The notes under the pieces are model-generated. The model saw nothing but the letters and a program-made list of their open reading frames with translations. It searched no databases and was not told the DNA's origin. A stretch of DNA of 64,000 nt from Candidatus Thorarchaeota archaeon (GTDB lineage Archaea; Asgardarchaeota; Thorarchaeia; Thorarchaeales; Thorarchaeaceae), in NCBI GenBank assembly GCA_016840685.1, contig JAEORX010000001.1:62001-126000 (forward strand). The letters run 5' to 3'. Both the position numbers and the translations under genes were made by a program. Below are positions 20,619 to 30,910 of the stretch, in pieces (the stretch's first letter is position 1; each line of letters begins with the position of its first letter).

Positions 20619-20963
20619 ATGACTACTACTACTACTAAGGAAAGCATGCCCAGTGTCGAAGCAGAGCTGTACGAGCTAAGCATGCCAGGACGACTGCTGG
20701 GAAAGGAAGTCCTGGACAATAGAGCCAGAAGAATTGGCATTGTACGAAGTATCAGAATCGCACTCAATCCGACACGCTCAGAGCTCATTGTGAAGGGTGC
20801 CGAAGTGGAATTCCCTGTTGATTTCTCAAAAGTGGACGCAGTTGGGACAGTAGTCCAGCTTAACTCAGTAGTGAAAGATGCAGAAGAGATTGAGGTTCAT
20901 GATGTAATCAGACTCCAGAAAGAGGTCCTTGATGACATCAAATCATACTTAGGCACAAGATAG
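20619..20963 (+). CDS. PRC-barrel-like protein
   Basis: LLGKEVLDNRARRIGIVRSIRIAL pattern. Confidence 0.55.
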   Translation: MTTTTTKESMPSVEAELYELSMPGRLLGKEVLDNRARRIGIVRSIRIALNPTRSELIVKGAEVEFPVDFSKVDAVGTVVQLNSVVKDAEEIEVHDVIRLQKEVLDDIKSYLGTR

Positions 20964-21032
20964 ACCCACAATTGAGGAATTCGAAGGGTTTATTGTTATA
21001 GAGATGCTTTTCCACATTCGGAGGCGCCCCAA

Positions 21033-21854
21033 TTGGACCTCACTGTGGAAAAACTTGCCAAGATGATTGATCACACGGTTCTCAAGCCAGAAACAACCAC
21101 AGCAAAGATTAAGCAGCTGTGCGAGGAGGCAACAATTTACAATTTTGCAGCTGTCTGCATAAATCCTGTTCATGTCCCCTATGCTGTTGAACTTCTTCAG
21201 GACACCTCTGTGAAGGTATGTGCCGTCATAGGATTCCCCCTCGGAGCCACGACACCAGAGGTGAAATCTTGTGAGACAAAAGATGTGGTTCATGCAGGTG
21301 CTCACGAGGTTGACATGGTCATCAACATTGGAGCGCTTAGGGATGAAAACTATGACCTTGTGAAGCGAGATATTGAGTCAGTCATTGACGCCTCAGGAGA
21401 TGCGCATGTCAAGGTCATTCTTGAAACTGGGTTTCTCACTGACGATCAGAAACGAAAGGCCTGTCTGATATGCAAAGAGGCTGGAGCTGATTTTGTCAAG
21501 ACCTCCACTGGATTTGGCCCCATGGGTGCAACACCTCATGACGTCAGATTGATGCGAGAAACAGTTGGTCCTGATATGGGTGTCAAGGCTGCAGGCGGTA
21601 TCAAAACCTTCAAGGATGCTGTACGTTTGATAGACGCTGGGGCTGATCGCCTCGGGACCAGTTCTGGTGTGGCAATAGTGGAGGACTTTCGATGGGCTCA
21701 GTATAGTGACTCATGGATGGTTCCTGACAAGCCGTGTTGGACTTGCCCCAGCAGAATGGCAAACATGGCCAAGCAACCCAAGGAGGTCTACAAGTGGTAC
21801 AAAGAGCGATGTCTTACCTGTCCCGACAAGGAACACAATATCTTCAATGACTAG
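21033..21854 (+). CDS. deoC: deoxyribose-phosphate aldolase with cysteine-rich C-terminal extension
   Basis: [41 protein letters not shown]-terminal [10 protein letters not shown]...[10 protein letters not shown]. Confidence 0.92.
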   Translation: MDLTVEKLAKMIDHTVLKPETTTAKIKQLCEEATIYNFAAVCINPVHVPYAVELLQDTSVKVCAVIGFPLGATTPEVKSCETKDVVHAGAHEVDMVINIGALRDENYDLVKRDIESVIDASGDAHVKVILETGFLTDDQKRKACLICKEAGADFVKTSTGFGPMGATPHDVRLMRETVGPDMGVKAAGGIKTFKDAVRLIDAGADRLGTSSGVAIVEDFRWAQYSDSWMVPDKPCWTCPSRMANMAKQPKEVYKWYKERCLTCPDKEHNIFND

Positions 21855-21865
21855 GAGGTAGAAAG

Positions 21866-23656
21866 TTGTCAAAATCTTCACTTTATGCCGATGCCCCGAT
21901 TCTACATGTCTACCTACACGACAAAAGCATTCGTAGAGAATCCCTGCCTCCTGACTTATACGAGCATTATCTTGGAGGTCGGGGGCTGGGAGTAAAACTC
22001 CTGTTTGATAATCTTGCTCCGGGAACTGATGCCCTTTCACCGGATAACCTGCTTGTATTTGCTGTAGGTCCCTCCACAGGGACAAGTGTCCCAACTGCAG
22101 GTAGGTTTGTTGTTATCACAAAGTCTCCAACTACAGGTACGATATTTGATTCTCATGCAGGGGGCTACTTTGGTGCTCAGCTCAGACGTGCAGGATTTGC
22201 TGCAGTGGTCCTTCATGGCAAATCCGACAATCCTGTCTATCTGTGGATCAATGATGATGAAGTTGAGGTTAGAGATGCCTCGAAATTATGGGGCAGGGAT
22301 GTTTTCACTACTTCTGATGAGTTATTGGAGGCGACCGATGCAAAGGCGCAAGTTGCCTGCATTGGCCCTGCGGGCGAGAACCTTGGTCTGATGGCGGCTA
22401 TTATGACTGATAAGCATCGAGCCGCAGGTCGTGGAGGTGTTGGTGCAGTTATGGGCTCGAAGAACCTCAAGGCAATCGTTGCCAAGGGCTCTGGAGAGGT
22501 CGGTGTTCATGACCAAGAGCGACTCAAGGCCGCAGTAGAACGAGCCCGTAGACTCATCAAAAAGAATGCAGTGACTGACAAATCACTTCCAATGTATGGC
22601 ACTCCAGTACTAGTGAGTGTAGCCAATGAGCTGGGGATGCTACCTACACATAACTTCCAAGAGGGTACCTTCAATGATGCTGAAGGGGTATCGGGTGAGA
22701 AGCTCCTTGAGAGGTTCTCGGCGGGAACATACCACTGCCATGGGTGTCCCATTGGATGTGGTCGTATCAGTTTGATTAAGGGAGAAAAGGTTGGGGGTCC
22801 TGAGTATGAGTCACTTTGGGCTCTTGGTCCCCAGTGCGGAATAAACGACCTTGAATGGATAGCAATTGCTAACGACCGATGCAATCATCTCGGTTTGGAT
22901 ACAATTTCCACAGGTTCTACCATTGGAGCAGCAATGGAACTCGTTGAGAAGGGGAAGCTCGATGCTCCTCTAAAATTCGGTGACACAACAGGAGTACTTG
23001 ACCTAATAGATGACATAGCATATTTGCGCGGACTCGGAGCCGAAATGAGTGAAGGGTCTATGAGACTTGCTGAACGTTATGGAGCACCCGAGCTCGCTAT
23101 GCAGGTAAAGGGACTGGAACTACCTGCCTATGACCCACGCGGCGCACAAGGCCATGCACTCGGGTATGCCACTTCAAACCGTGGGGGCTGTCATCTACGT
23201 TCATACCTGATTGGGCCTGAAGTGTTAGGTTCTCCAGTCCTTGTTGACCGTGACAGGCCAGAGGGAAAGGCGGACCTTGTGAAACTCTATCAGGACCTCT
23301 CAGCAGCCATGGACTGCATGGTTGTCTGTCGGTTCACGAATTTTGCATGGACAGTTGATGATTATGCCGAGATGGTCTCCGCGGGAACCGGTTTTGAACT
23401 CAGTGGTCATGATCTACTCAGACTAGGTGCTCGAATCTACAACCTAGAACGTCTCTTCAATCTACGTGAGGGATTCACTGCTGAGGATGACACACTTCCA
23501 CAAAGGTTCTTCAAACCGCTTCCCGAGGGTGGGTCAAGAAACCGTGTTGTGCATCTTAATCAGATGTTGAAGGAGTACTACGAACTTAGAGGTTGGGACA
23601 AGAAAGGACGACCTACAGAGGACACGTTGAGTAAGTTGGACATTCCGGTCTCTTGA
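21866..23656 (+). CDS. aor: aldehyde:ferredoxin oxidoreductase family (tungsten enzyme)
   Basis: GGRGLGVKLLFDNL, AGRFVVITKSPTTG, YHCHGCPIGCGR cluster-binding motif; TTG start with GGAGGT upstream. Confidence 0.93.
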   Translation: MSKSSLYADAPILHVYLHDKSIRRESLPPDLYEHYLGGRGLGVKLLFDNLAPGTDALSPDNLLVFAVGPSTGTSVPTAGRFVVITKSPTTGTIFDSHAGGYFGAQLRRAGFAAVVLHGKSDNPVYLWINDDEVEVRDASKLWGRDVFTTSDELLEATDAKAQVACIGPAGENLGLMAAIMTDKHRAAGRGGVGAVMGSKNLKAIVAKGSGEVGVHDQERLKAAVERARRLIKKNAVTDKSLPMYGTPVLVSVANELGMLPTHNFQEGTFNDAEGVSGEKLLERFSAGTYHCHGCPIGCGRISLIKGEKVGGPEYESLWALGPQCGINDLEWIAIANDRCNHLGLDTISTGSTIGAAMELVEKGKLDAPLKFGDTTGVLDLIDDIAYLRGLGAEMSEGSMRLAERYGAPELAMQVKGLELPAYDPRGAQGHALGYATSNRGGCHLRSYLIGPEVLGSPVLVDRDRPEGKADLVKLYQDLSAAMDCMVVCRFTNFAWTVDDYAEMVSAGTGFELSGHDLLRLGARIYNLERLFNLREGFTAEDDTLPQRFFKPLPEGGSRNRVVHLNQMLKEYYELRGWDKKGRPTEDTLSKLDIPVS

Positions 23657-23666
23657 AATAGCTAAT

Positions 23667-25658
23667 CTGAATGGTCCCCTTCAGAACGAACGGAGATGGA
23701 CCCAGCTGGCCAGAGGAAACAGAAGAAACAGGAAATTCCGAAGAGGCCATGCTCCATATCTGACAAGGATTCGCTTCTTCTGGTGTGACACATGCAACGT
23801 TCCCAGAATTACATCAACCGAATGTAGTGTCTGTGGATCAATGGCAAGGAAGATTGAGATCTCTCCTCCAGGAGATCCATTCCCTGCCATGGAGGGTCAT
23901 CTTGAAAGGACGAAGAGCACCATTGATGCTCAGTTCGGTGAGGGAATTGGTCAAGAGCTTCTTCCATCAGACAGGACTATTGTGATGAACAAGGTTTCCT
24001 CACTGGATGCGATGTATGAGATAATTGTCGATGGTCACATTGTGGGTCGTTTACGGTTTGATATTCCAAAACGCAGCTATACCTTCCTCCTGTCCCTTGA
24101 GGGTGCCCGGAGAATCGGTTTAGTGAGTCGACAGAAATGGGTCACAATACATGATGGAGTCCTACAATATCTGAAAGAAGGAGCAAATCTCATGGTCCCT
24201 GGAATTGCAGGATGCGACGCAGATGTTCAGGTTGATGATGAGGTTTGGATTGCTGATTCAAATGGAGCTGTTGTTGCTACAGGTATCTCTCGAATGACAG
24301 GTACAGATATGGCTAAGGTAAAGAAGGGCTTCGCAGTGAAAATCCGGGAGGTCCAGGATCCTCTTTCACCTTTAGTGAACCAGAAGACATCTTCCTGGGA
24401 GGATGCGGTAGCATCCAACTACAATGATTTACTTGATATTGAAAAGGAGGCAATGTCTTTCATAAAACGGATTGTAGTCAAACAGGGTCTTCCAGTAGTT
24501 GTTGGTTTTAGTGGAGGGAAAGACTCGCTTGTCACATATCTGGTTGTAGAAAAGGCAATCGAAGACAGGCCTCCGATTTTCTTCATGGACACTGGAATCG
24601 AACTTCCAGAAACTATCGAGTACATCAACAGATTTGCTCAATCTCGAGATGTCAAAATCATTGGACAAAAGGCAGGTGACCGGTTCTGGGAATCGGTTGA
24701 TGTCTTTGGACCCCCAGCTCGTGACTTTCGATGGTGTTGCAAAGTCTTGAAGCTTGGACCTGCAGCCACATCGATTGCAGAAGATATGGGTGGTGAAACA
24801 CTAAGTTTCATGGGGCAACGAAAACTGGAGTCATTCCAGAGGTCCATTGAGCCACGTGTTACAGAAAATCCCTGGGTCCCCGGACAGGTTTCTGCAAACC
24901 CCATCCAGAACTGGAATGCTCTAGAGGTCTGGTTGTATATCTTTAGAGAAAAAGCAGATTTCAATCCGCTCTACAACAGAGGTTATCAAAGGATGGGCTG
25001 CTATCTCTGTCCAGCTTCACCCCTAGCCGAGTTGGAGAGTCTGAGAGAAACTCATCCTGAGTACCATGAGAGATGGGAGTCCAAGATGAAAGAGTGGGCT
25101 GAAAAATACAGATTCCCAGATGAATGGATTGAGATGGGTTTTTGGAGATGGAAGAAACTCCCACAGGGACAGATGGAGCTGGTCAACAGGCTTGGTCTTG
25201 ATATTGAACCTGACCGAACCAGTCCTGGAGAAAAACTGGAACTTCAGGTGACAAAGGGGATTGCTCCTTGTACAAAATCGGGTTTCAGCATCGAAGGCGC
25301 CTTCTCACAGGGAATTGATTTAAACAGAGTTTCTAAAGTCTTCCCGATATTTGGTAGAACGAAACTCTCAGAGGAAATGGGCGCTCTTAGGACAAGTGCT
25401 GGCGAAAACAGCATCGCACTCTTCAGTTCAGGTTCCATGGTTGCTCGAGGAACTGACGAAAAGAGCGTGGAGCAGCTTACCAAGCAGTTAGAACGTGCGG
25501 TCAGAAGAGCGGTCCTCTGCCAAGCATGTGGTTCATGTGTCCCACAGTGCGAACATGATGCACTCTCAATTCACACAGGAAAAATAACAGTTGATGCTGA
25601 GAAGTGCACTCACTGCCTCAAATGTGACAGTTGGCCTTGTCCCACTTACCTCTCATAG
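23667..25658 (+). CDS. PAPS-reductase/N-type ATP-pyrophosphatase family protein with N-terminal zinc ribbon, PUA-like domain and C-terminal 2x[4Fe-4S] ferredoxin domain
   Basis: VGFSGGKDSLVTYLV; CQACGSCVPQCEHDALS...CTHCLKC. The reading frame extends upstream of the tracked ATG 23841 and encodes RIRFFWCDTCNVPRITSTECSVCGSMARK; start codon uncertain (CTG 23667 is one candidate). Confidence 0.8.
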   Translation: MNGPLQNERRWTQLARGNRRNRKFRRGHAPYLTRIRFFWCDTCNVPRITSTECSVCGSMARKIEISPPGDPFPAMEGHLERTKSTIDAQFGEGIGQELLPSDRTIVMNKVSSLDAMYEIIVDGHIVGRLRFDIPKRSYTFLLSLEGARRIGLVSRQKWVTIHDGVLQYLKEGANLMVPGIAGCDADVQVDDEVWIADSNGAVVATGISRMTGTDMAKVKKGFAVKIREVQDPLSPLVNQKTSSWEDAVASNYNDLLDIEKEAMSFIKRIVVKQGLPVVVGFSGGKDSLVTYLVVEKAIEDRPPIFFMDTGIELPETIEYINRFAQSRDVKIIGQKAGDRFWESVDVFGPPARDFRWCCKVLKLGPAATSIAEDMGGETLSFMGQRKLESFQRSIEPRVTENPWVPGQVSANPIQNWNALEVWLYIFREKADFNPLYNRGYQRMGCYLCPASPLAELESLRETHPEYHERWESKMKEWAEKYRFPDEWIEMGFWRWKKLPQGQMELVNRLGLDIEPDRTSPGEKLELQVTKGIAPCTKSGFSIEGAFSQGIDLNRVSKVFPIFGRTKLSEEMGALRTSAGENSIALFSSGSMVARGTDEKSVEQLTKQLERAVRRAVLCQACGSCVPQCEHDALSIHTGKITVDAEKCTHCLKCDSWPCPTYLS

Positions 25659-25761
25659 TCAAGGTCAAGAAATCATAGACCGAACTTCTGAAAGCACCGC
25701 CTCCCGTGTAACAACAAGGTTATTATCTCAGCTTTTGTCAGACTCCTCGGTCGAGCACAAA

Positions 25762-27114
25762 ATGTTGGCAGCGATTAGTTTGCATATCTATAGGTACCGC
25801 AAGTACCTAGTGCTCACACTTGTGATCTCACTAATCGCTATACCGATTGCTGATGTTCTTGTCATCCAGAGAGACCGAAATCGAAACGAGATGTATGGTG
25901 AAGCCTTCTGGATCTATGGATTCGGAGTCTATACGATGAATGATACATATCTTGCTGAATCTATGGAAGGTTTAGGTTTCCCATATAATGATGGAGAGCA
26001 TGTACTACCAGAATATTTGGGTGGGGTAGAGTACGAATATCCGGTCTTTGGGTTGATATTTTTTGCAATAGCTACATGGCTATTCCCCGGTGCAGGGGAG
26101 TTACAACCGTTGTGGCTCAATTTCCTCCTTGTGCTTGTATTCAATCTGAATCTTGTCTTACTTTCCATTCTACTCAAGGAGAAACTACAGAATAAACAAT
26201 GGGCACGCATGTTCTTTGCCGGCTATTTTGTGTATGGACTCATCATGTCGGCGGGTGGCGGCAAGCTCGAACCACTTGTAGACTGCTTACTGCTCATGTC
26301 ACTGGTTCTATGGCAGGAAAAGCAGCATGGAAAAGCAATGTTCACACTAGGACTGAGCGTGCAGACTAAGGTGTATTCCGTTGTAGTTTTCCCCATCTTC
26401 TTTCTCATAAATCCAGTATCATCAGTATATTTTATTGGCTCATTGTTCGTTTCCGTAATTCCGTCATTCTTTGGAGCCAGTTTTGAGTCTCTTATCTCAC
26501 ACTTTCTCAACACATCCACGTATAGTGTGTATATTGTAAACTCTATGTTCCCGGGTCTGCTATGGGGCACACCCGATCTGTCTGTTGATCCAATTTCCTA
26601 CTATTGGTGGCCACCAGCAGCGATTCCGATATTCATCTATGCCTTCTTTATGCTACTGACAATCAGACCATATTTGCCAACAAGGAAGGATCTTGAAGGG
26701 AAGTCTATTCGACAGAAATTCCTCGAGCTCAAGTATCTCTACCTCTATCTATTGCCTGGAATACTCTTTGTCTTTCGGTGGGTCATGCCGTGGTATCTAT
26801 ACTGGCTTGCACCAGTCGTGGTTCTCTTTGAAAAGGATGAACACGCCAGTGGGTACATGAAAGAGATGGTAGTGGTTGGCTTTCTCTATACATTTGGACT
26901 AATTTGCAATTGGCCATACTTCAGTGGTGATCCTGGTCCTTTGCGTGATTTCGTAGCACACTTTCCCCTTGGTGAAGGCACAGTCCTTGGAGTGGTCCTT
27001 ATCGTAATCCTTGCTGGATTGACATACGTTCTCTGGAAGTGGGAATTCGATCGTCGAGATAGAAAGATGGAACTGATGCGTGAGGCTGAAGCGAGGGGAG
27101 AACTCATCATCTGA
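25762..27114 (+). CDS. multi-pass membrane protein, GT-C-like glycosyltransferase candidate
   Basis: About 10 hydrophobic helices; start placed at ATG 25762 rather than the tracked 25591, which overlaps the ferredoxin domain. Confidence 0.65.
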   Translation: MLAAISLHIYRYRKYLVLTLVISLIAIPIADVLVIQRDRNRNEMYGEAFWIYGFGVYTMNDTYLAESMEGLGFPYNDGEHVLPEYLGGVEYEYPVFGLIFFAIATWLFPGAGELQPLWLNFLLVLVFNLNLVLLSILLKEKLQNKQWARMFFAGYFVYGLIMSAGGGKLEPLVDCLLLMSLVLWQEKQHGKAMFTLGLSVQTKVYSVVVFPIFFLINPVSSVYFIGSLFVSVIPSFFGASFESLISHFLNTSTYSVYIVNSMFPGLLWGTPDLSVDPISYYWWPPAAIPIFIYAFFMLLTIRPYLPTRKDLEGKSIRQKFLELKYLYLYLLPGILFVFRWVMPWYLYWLAPVVVLFEKDEHASGYMKEMVVVGFLYTFGLICNWPYFSGDPGPLRDFVAHFPLGEGTVLGVVLIVILAGLTYVLWKWEFDRRDRKMELMREAEARGELII

Positions 27115-27117
27115 TTT

Positions 27118-27579
27118 CTATCGTGGTGTTCCATTTTCCCGATAATAATCGATTATACGCCCTCTGATTAATGTAGAAGAACAGAGACCATCCGCCTCAC
27201 GTTTTTCCAATCGCACGATTTTAGTGTTCAGACCAGCACTAGAGAAAAGGGCTTCTAAAGAGCTCATGTCTGTATTTTGATCATATCCCAAGGCAATGAT
27301 GTCTGGTTCAATCTCAGTAACAATTTGTGTGTGGTCATCCGTGTCCAGACCAATCACAGCCTTGTCAACATACTTTAACGATTCTACGATTCTTCGTCTT
27401 TGCTCTTGTGGAAATACAGGTGGCGCTCCACGCTCTCTTAGAATGGTTTTGTCAAGCGCTATGACAACGACTAACTCACCATCCTCACCTGCCAACTCTT
27501 TAGCCTGTTCGAGATAGGAGATATGTCCAAGATGTAAGATGTCGAATTTTCCCGCTGCAAGGACTCTCTTTCCTTTCAT
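27118..27579 (-). CDS. ribL: archaeal FAD synthase/cytidylyltransferase
   Basis: AAGKFDILHLGHISYLEQAKEL; SSTLIRGRI. Confidence 0.85.
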   Translation of the reverse strand: MKGKRVLAAGKFDILHLGHISYLEQAKELAGEDGELVVVIALDKTILRERGAPPVFPQEQRRRIVESLKYVDKAVIGLDTDDHTQIVTEIEPDIIALGYDQNTDMSSLEALFSSAGLNTKIVRLEKREADGLCSSTLIRGRIIDYYRENGTPR

Positions 27580-27597
27580 TGGGATGACCCCTGATTT

Positions 27598-27882
27598 CTA
27601 ATCCTCATCTACTGCGAGGAAGGATTCTGCTTCAGTGATGACCTCAATTCGACGTTTTGTCTTGGTTATTTGGCTTACATGTACAAGTCCGTTTATTTCG
27701 AGTTGCAACAAGGCTTCGTTGAGCTCAGATTCGCTAGGCTCTTTACCAAGCTCTTTCTTCAATGCTCTTTCGAGCTCATCATCTAAGATGACCCCTCGTC
27801 GCTTTTTCACAATATCAACAATCAGGTTCGTCATAGGCATTGAGTTCCACGGTACCAAATTCAATTCACCCCAATAGATCAT
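27598..27882 (-). CDS. small winged-helix-like protein, uncharacterised
   Basis: [26 protein letters not shown] pattern. Confidence 0.5.
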   Translation of the reverse strand: MIYWGELNLVPWNSMPMTNLIVDIVKKRRGVILDDELERALKKELGKEPSESELNEALLQLEINGLVHVSQITKTKRRIEVITEAESFLAVDED

Positions 27883-30086
27883 CCGTACATAGCATGAGTC
27901 GCAGAGTCTGCTTCAGTGGTCCTGCGAAGAGTCTGGTCCATCTTTCTGTAGCGTTCTAACATCTCCTTAGTCACTGAGGAATGCACCGACTCGATTGCTT
28001 GTTCAAAGTGTTTCCAAGAAACAATCTCGGTTTCCATGTCCTCTCGTAGAGCTCTCATTCCCGCTTCTCTACAGATTGCTTCGATATCCCCGCCCACATA
28101 GTTTTCCGTCATTTCAACTAGTTTTCCAAGCTGTTTTTTGACATCATTATCCAGTGGCATACCTTTGGTATAGATCTCAAAGATAGCCTTCCTGCTTTTT
28201 GCATCCGGAGCATCAACATAGACAAATCTGTCAAACCTGCCAGTTCGAAGTAGCGCTTTGTCTATCAATTCCGGACGGTTTGTTGCAGCGATAACAACAA
28301 TGTCCTTCATTGACTCCAATCCATCCATCTCTGTCAGGAGCTGGCTAATCACTCTTTGGTTGTGAACTGCACCAGGATCGCCTCCTCCTGCTCCTCTTGT
28401 TGGTGCCAGAGCATCAATCTCATCAAAGAATATAATGGCTGGAGCCGCTGTCCTCGCTTTTCTAAAAATCTCCCGAATTGCTTTCTCACTCTCACCGACC
28501 CATTTTGATATAAGCTCAGGGCCCTTCACACTGATGAAATTTGCTTCGCTTTCAGTCGCAACAGCTCTTGCCAAGAGAGTCTTTCCACAACCTGGCGGTC
28601 CAAAAACGAGTACTCCTTTGGGTGGTGTGATGCCCAGTCGACGAAAGGACTCCGGTTTCTTTAGAGGCCATTCCACAACTTCTTTCAGCTCTTGTTTTGC
28701 TTGGTCTAATCCTCCAATATCATCCCATTTCACATCAGGGACTTCAATAAACACCTCTCTCACAGCAGATGGTTGTATTTCTTTCAGTGCCTCCAAGAAA
28801 TCGCCATTATGCACTTCCAGTTTTTCTAATACATCCTGAGGAATTTCATCCGCCTCTAGGTCAATCTGTGGAAGGTACCTCCTTAGTGCCTTCATCGCTG
28901 ACTCTCTACAGAGTGCTTGGAGGTCTGCACCTACGAACCCATGTGTGATTTTTGCTAGGTTCTGCAGGTTTACTGTACCATCTCCCTCTGTGGTCAATGG
29001 CATTCCTCTCGAGTGAATGAGGAGTACTTCCAGTCTTCCCGTTTCATCAGGCACTCCAATCTCAATCTCCCTGTCAAACCTGCCTGGTCGTCGAAGAGCT
29101 GGGTCAAGTGCATTCACACGATTTGTTGCTCCTATGACAACGACTTGGCCGCGTGCCTTCAGACCATCCATTGTCGCGAGCAGCTGAGCGACTACTCGTC
29201 TCTCAACTTCACCCTGTACATCTTCTCTCTTGGGTGCAATTGCGTCCAGCTCGTCAATGAATATGATACTCGGTGCATTCTCTTCGGCTTCTTCGAAGAT
29301 CTTTCTCAGTTTCTGTTCTGATTCACCATAGAACTTGGACATAATCTCTGGACCATTAATATGTACAAAATTGGCCTCAGACTCACCAGCAACCGCCTTT
29401 GCCAACAGTGTCTTTCCTGTACCTGGTGGACCGTGTAGGATGAGCCCTCGTGGTGGGTCAATACCCAGTCTTTTGAAGATTTCAGGATGTTTCATTGGGA
29501 GCTCCACCATCTCTCTAATTCTTTGGATGGCATCAGATAGCCCGCCAATCTCCTCATAGGTCACCTGTGCTGCACCAACAACATCCCCCGTTGGTTTCTC
29601 AGCAATGGCAAGGATAGTTGAATGCTGGACTACAACAGTTCCTGCTGGTTTTATGGATGTGACCTTGAATGGAATAGCCCTTCCAAGGATTGGAATGAAA
29701 ACAGTGTCCTGTGTTGTCACAGGACAATTCAGGAGCTTTCTCTTTACAAACTCCTCGAATCGTGGTTCTGGTCTGATAGGGACCGACGTGGGAGCTAGTG
29801 TAACATTCTTAGCTGGTTCTTCATTAGCCCGAGTAACTGTCACTTTCTCACTCAGACTTACGCCTGCGTTTCTCCTGATTCGACCATCCATCCTGATAAT
29901 CTCTCTGCCTTTATCCCCCTGATAAGCTGGCCATGCTATGGCAGCAGTCAATCTCTTGCCCTTAATCTGTATGATGTCTCCAGTTCTGACTCCCAGCTTC
30001 TCCATTGAAACGGCATCAATACGCACTATGAATCTACCAATATCTCTATGCTCAGCTTCTGCGACCTTAAGGGTAATCTCGACCAT
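27879..30086 (-). CDS. cdc48: Cdc48/VAT AAA+ ATPase
   Basis: Two AAA domains: [18 protein letters not shown] and [19 protein letters not shown]-terminal double-psi barrel region. Confidence 0.96.
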   Translation of the reverse strand: MVEITLKVAEAEHRDIGRFIVRIDAVSMEKLGVRTGDIIQIKGKRLTAAIAWPAYQGDKGREIIRMDGRIRRNAGVSLSEKVTVTRANEEPAKNVTLAPTSVPIRPEPRFEEFVKRKLLNCPVTTQDTVFIPILGRAIPFKVTSIKPAGTVVVQHSTILAIAEKPTGDVVGAAQVTYEEIGGLSDAIQRIREMVELPMKHPEIFKRLGIDPPRGLILHGPPGTGKTLLAKAVAGESEANFVHINGPEIMSKFYGESEQKLRKIFEEAEENAPSIIFIDELDAIAPKREDVQGEVERRVVAQLLATMDGLKARGQVVVIGATNRVNALDPALRRPGRFDREIEIGVPDETGRLEVLLIHSRGMPLTTEGDGTVNLQNLAKITHGFVGADLQALCRESAMKALRRYLPQIDLEADEIPQDVLEKLEVHNGDFLEALKEIQPSAVREVFIEVPDVKWDDIGGLDQAKQELKEVVEWPLKKPESFRRLGITPPKGVLVFGPPGCGKTLLARAVATESEANFISVKGPELISKWVGESEKAIREIFRKARTAAPAIIFFDEIDALAPTRGAGGGDPGAVHNQRVISQLLTEMDGLESMKDIVVIAATNRPELIDKALLRTGRFDRFVYVDAPDAKSRKAIFEIYTKGMPLDNDVKKQLGKLVEMTENYVGGDIEAICREAGMRALREDMETEIVSWKHFEQAIESVHSSVTKEMLERYRKMDQTLRRTTEADSATHAMYG

Positions 30087-30296
30087 TTCTTTGAAGCATC
30101 CTCCTATATCATTATTATAGTATGAGAAACACGACGGAGTTTGTCAAATCAGTGAAATCCGTCTTGTTTCTGCTATTCAATGTTTCTTTATCTACCAATA
30201 TAATCCGATACGGAACTGGTTCTTCTGGCTCTATAGATGCGTGAAACCTGATAAAGTGATTCTGTGAGTGTCAAACACATGTGGAATACGCGCCTA

Positions 30297-30563
30297 CTAC
30301 ATCCTAGAAACCCTTTCCACTTCGACCTGTGATACACCCTCAAGAGCGCTAATGGCAGATTCTATGTCATCAGTACCTCCCATAGACTCATCTCTTGCGA
30401 GATTCATTCTAAGCGCTTTAAGGCCAAATGCTACTGGTTGAGTTTCAGTTGCTCCCAGGTCTGTTCCCTCTGGAATCACAGCTTTTATCCTATCAAGCAA
30501 GTCGTCCAAGTCCACCTCAACATCCTCGGGCATAATTCGTAGGGTCATCACAACTCGTGCCAC
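30297..30563 (-). CDS. ef1b: translation elongation factor aEF1-beta
   Basis: 88-aa, LRIMPEDVEVDLDDLLDRIKAVIPEG...PVAFGLKAL; GTG start. Confidence 0.88.
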   Translation of the reverse strand: MARVVMTLRIMPEDVEVDLDDLLDRIKAVIPEGTDLGATETQPVAFGLKALRMNLARDESMGGTDDIESAISALEGVSQVEVERVSRM

Positions 30564-30586
30564 TTCATCTCATCTCCCAAATGCCA

Positions 30587-30754
30587 CTATGGCCCCTCGA
30601 ACCCACAATTCGGACAAGTGTACCTGTTTGAAAAACGTCTGCACGACTCACATCTCCAGATGGTAAATTCTCCACAAGATGGACATTGAAATTTCACAGA
30701 TTCCTCCTGCGGAGAAACAGATGCGTGACATGAAGTACACCTGATAGCTTTCAT
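30587..30754 (-). CDS. 55-aa double zinc-ribbon protein (HVO_2753-like), absent from the ORF track
   Basis: Read by hand: MKAIRCTSCHASVSPQEESVKFQCPSCGEFTIWRCESCRRFSNRYTCPNCGFEGP*; four CxxC motifs; upstream of aEF1-beta. Confidence 0.88.
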   Translation of the reverse strand: MKAIRCTSCHASVSPQEESVKFQCPSCGEFTIWRCESCRRFSNRYTCPNCGFEGP

Positions 30755-30910
30755 AGTCGCCAAGTTATCACCAGAAGGTTTTCTGATACCTAAGATACCA
30801 GTTTTGGGCCCGTGCTGATGAGTTTATTATAAATCTGCCGAAGTGTATCATCCGGAAGCATATATTCTTGAGATACCATTGATTCTTTCAATGACGAAGG
30901 AGATGATCAA

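Noticed and set aside
20633-20651. (ACT)5 microsatellite at the start of the PRC-barrel gene
   Set aside because: Too short to argue for phase variation; in-frame Thr codons only.
25591-25761. N-terminal extension of the GT-C-like protein in the ORF track
   Set aside because: Overlaps the ferredoxin domain of the upstream gene in another frame and is Ser/Thr-rich; ATG 25762 is a better start.
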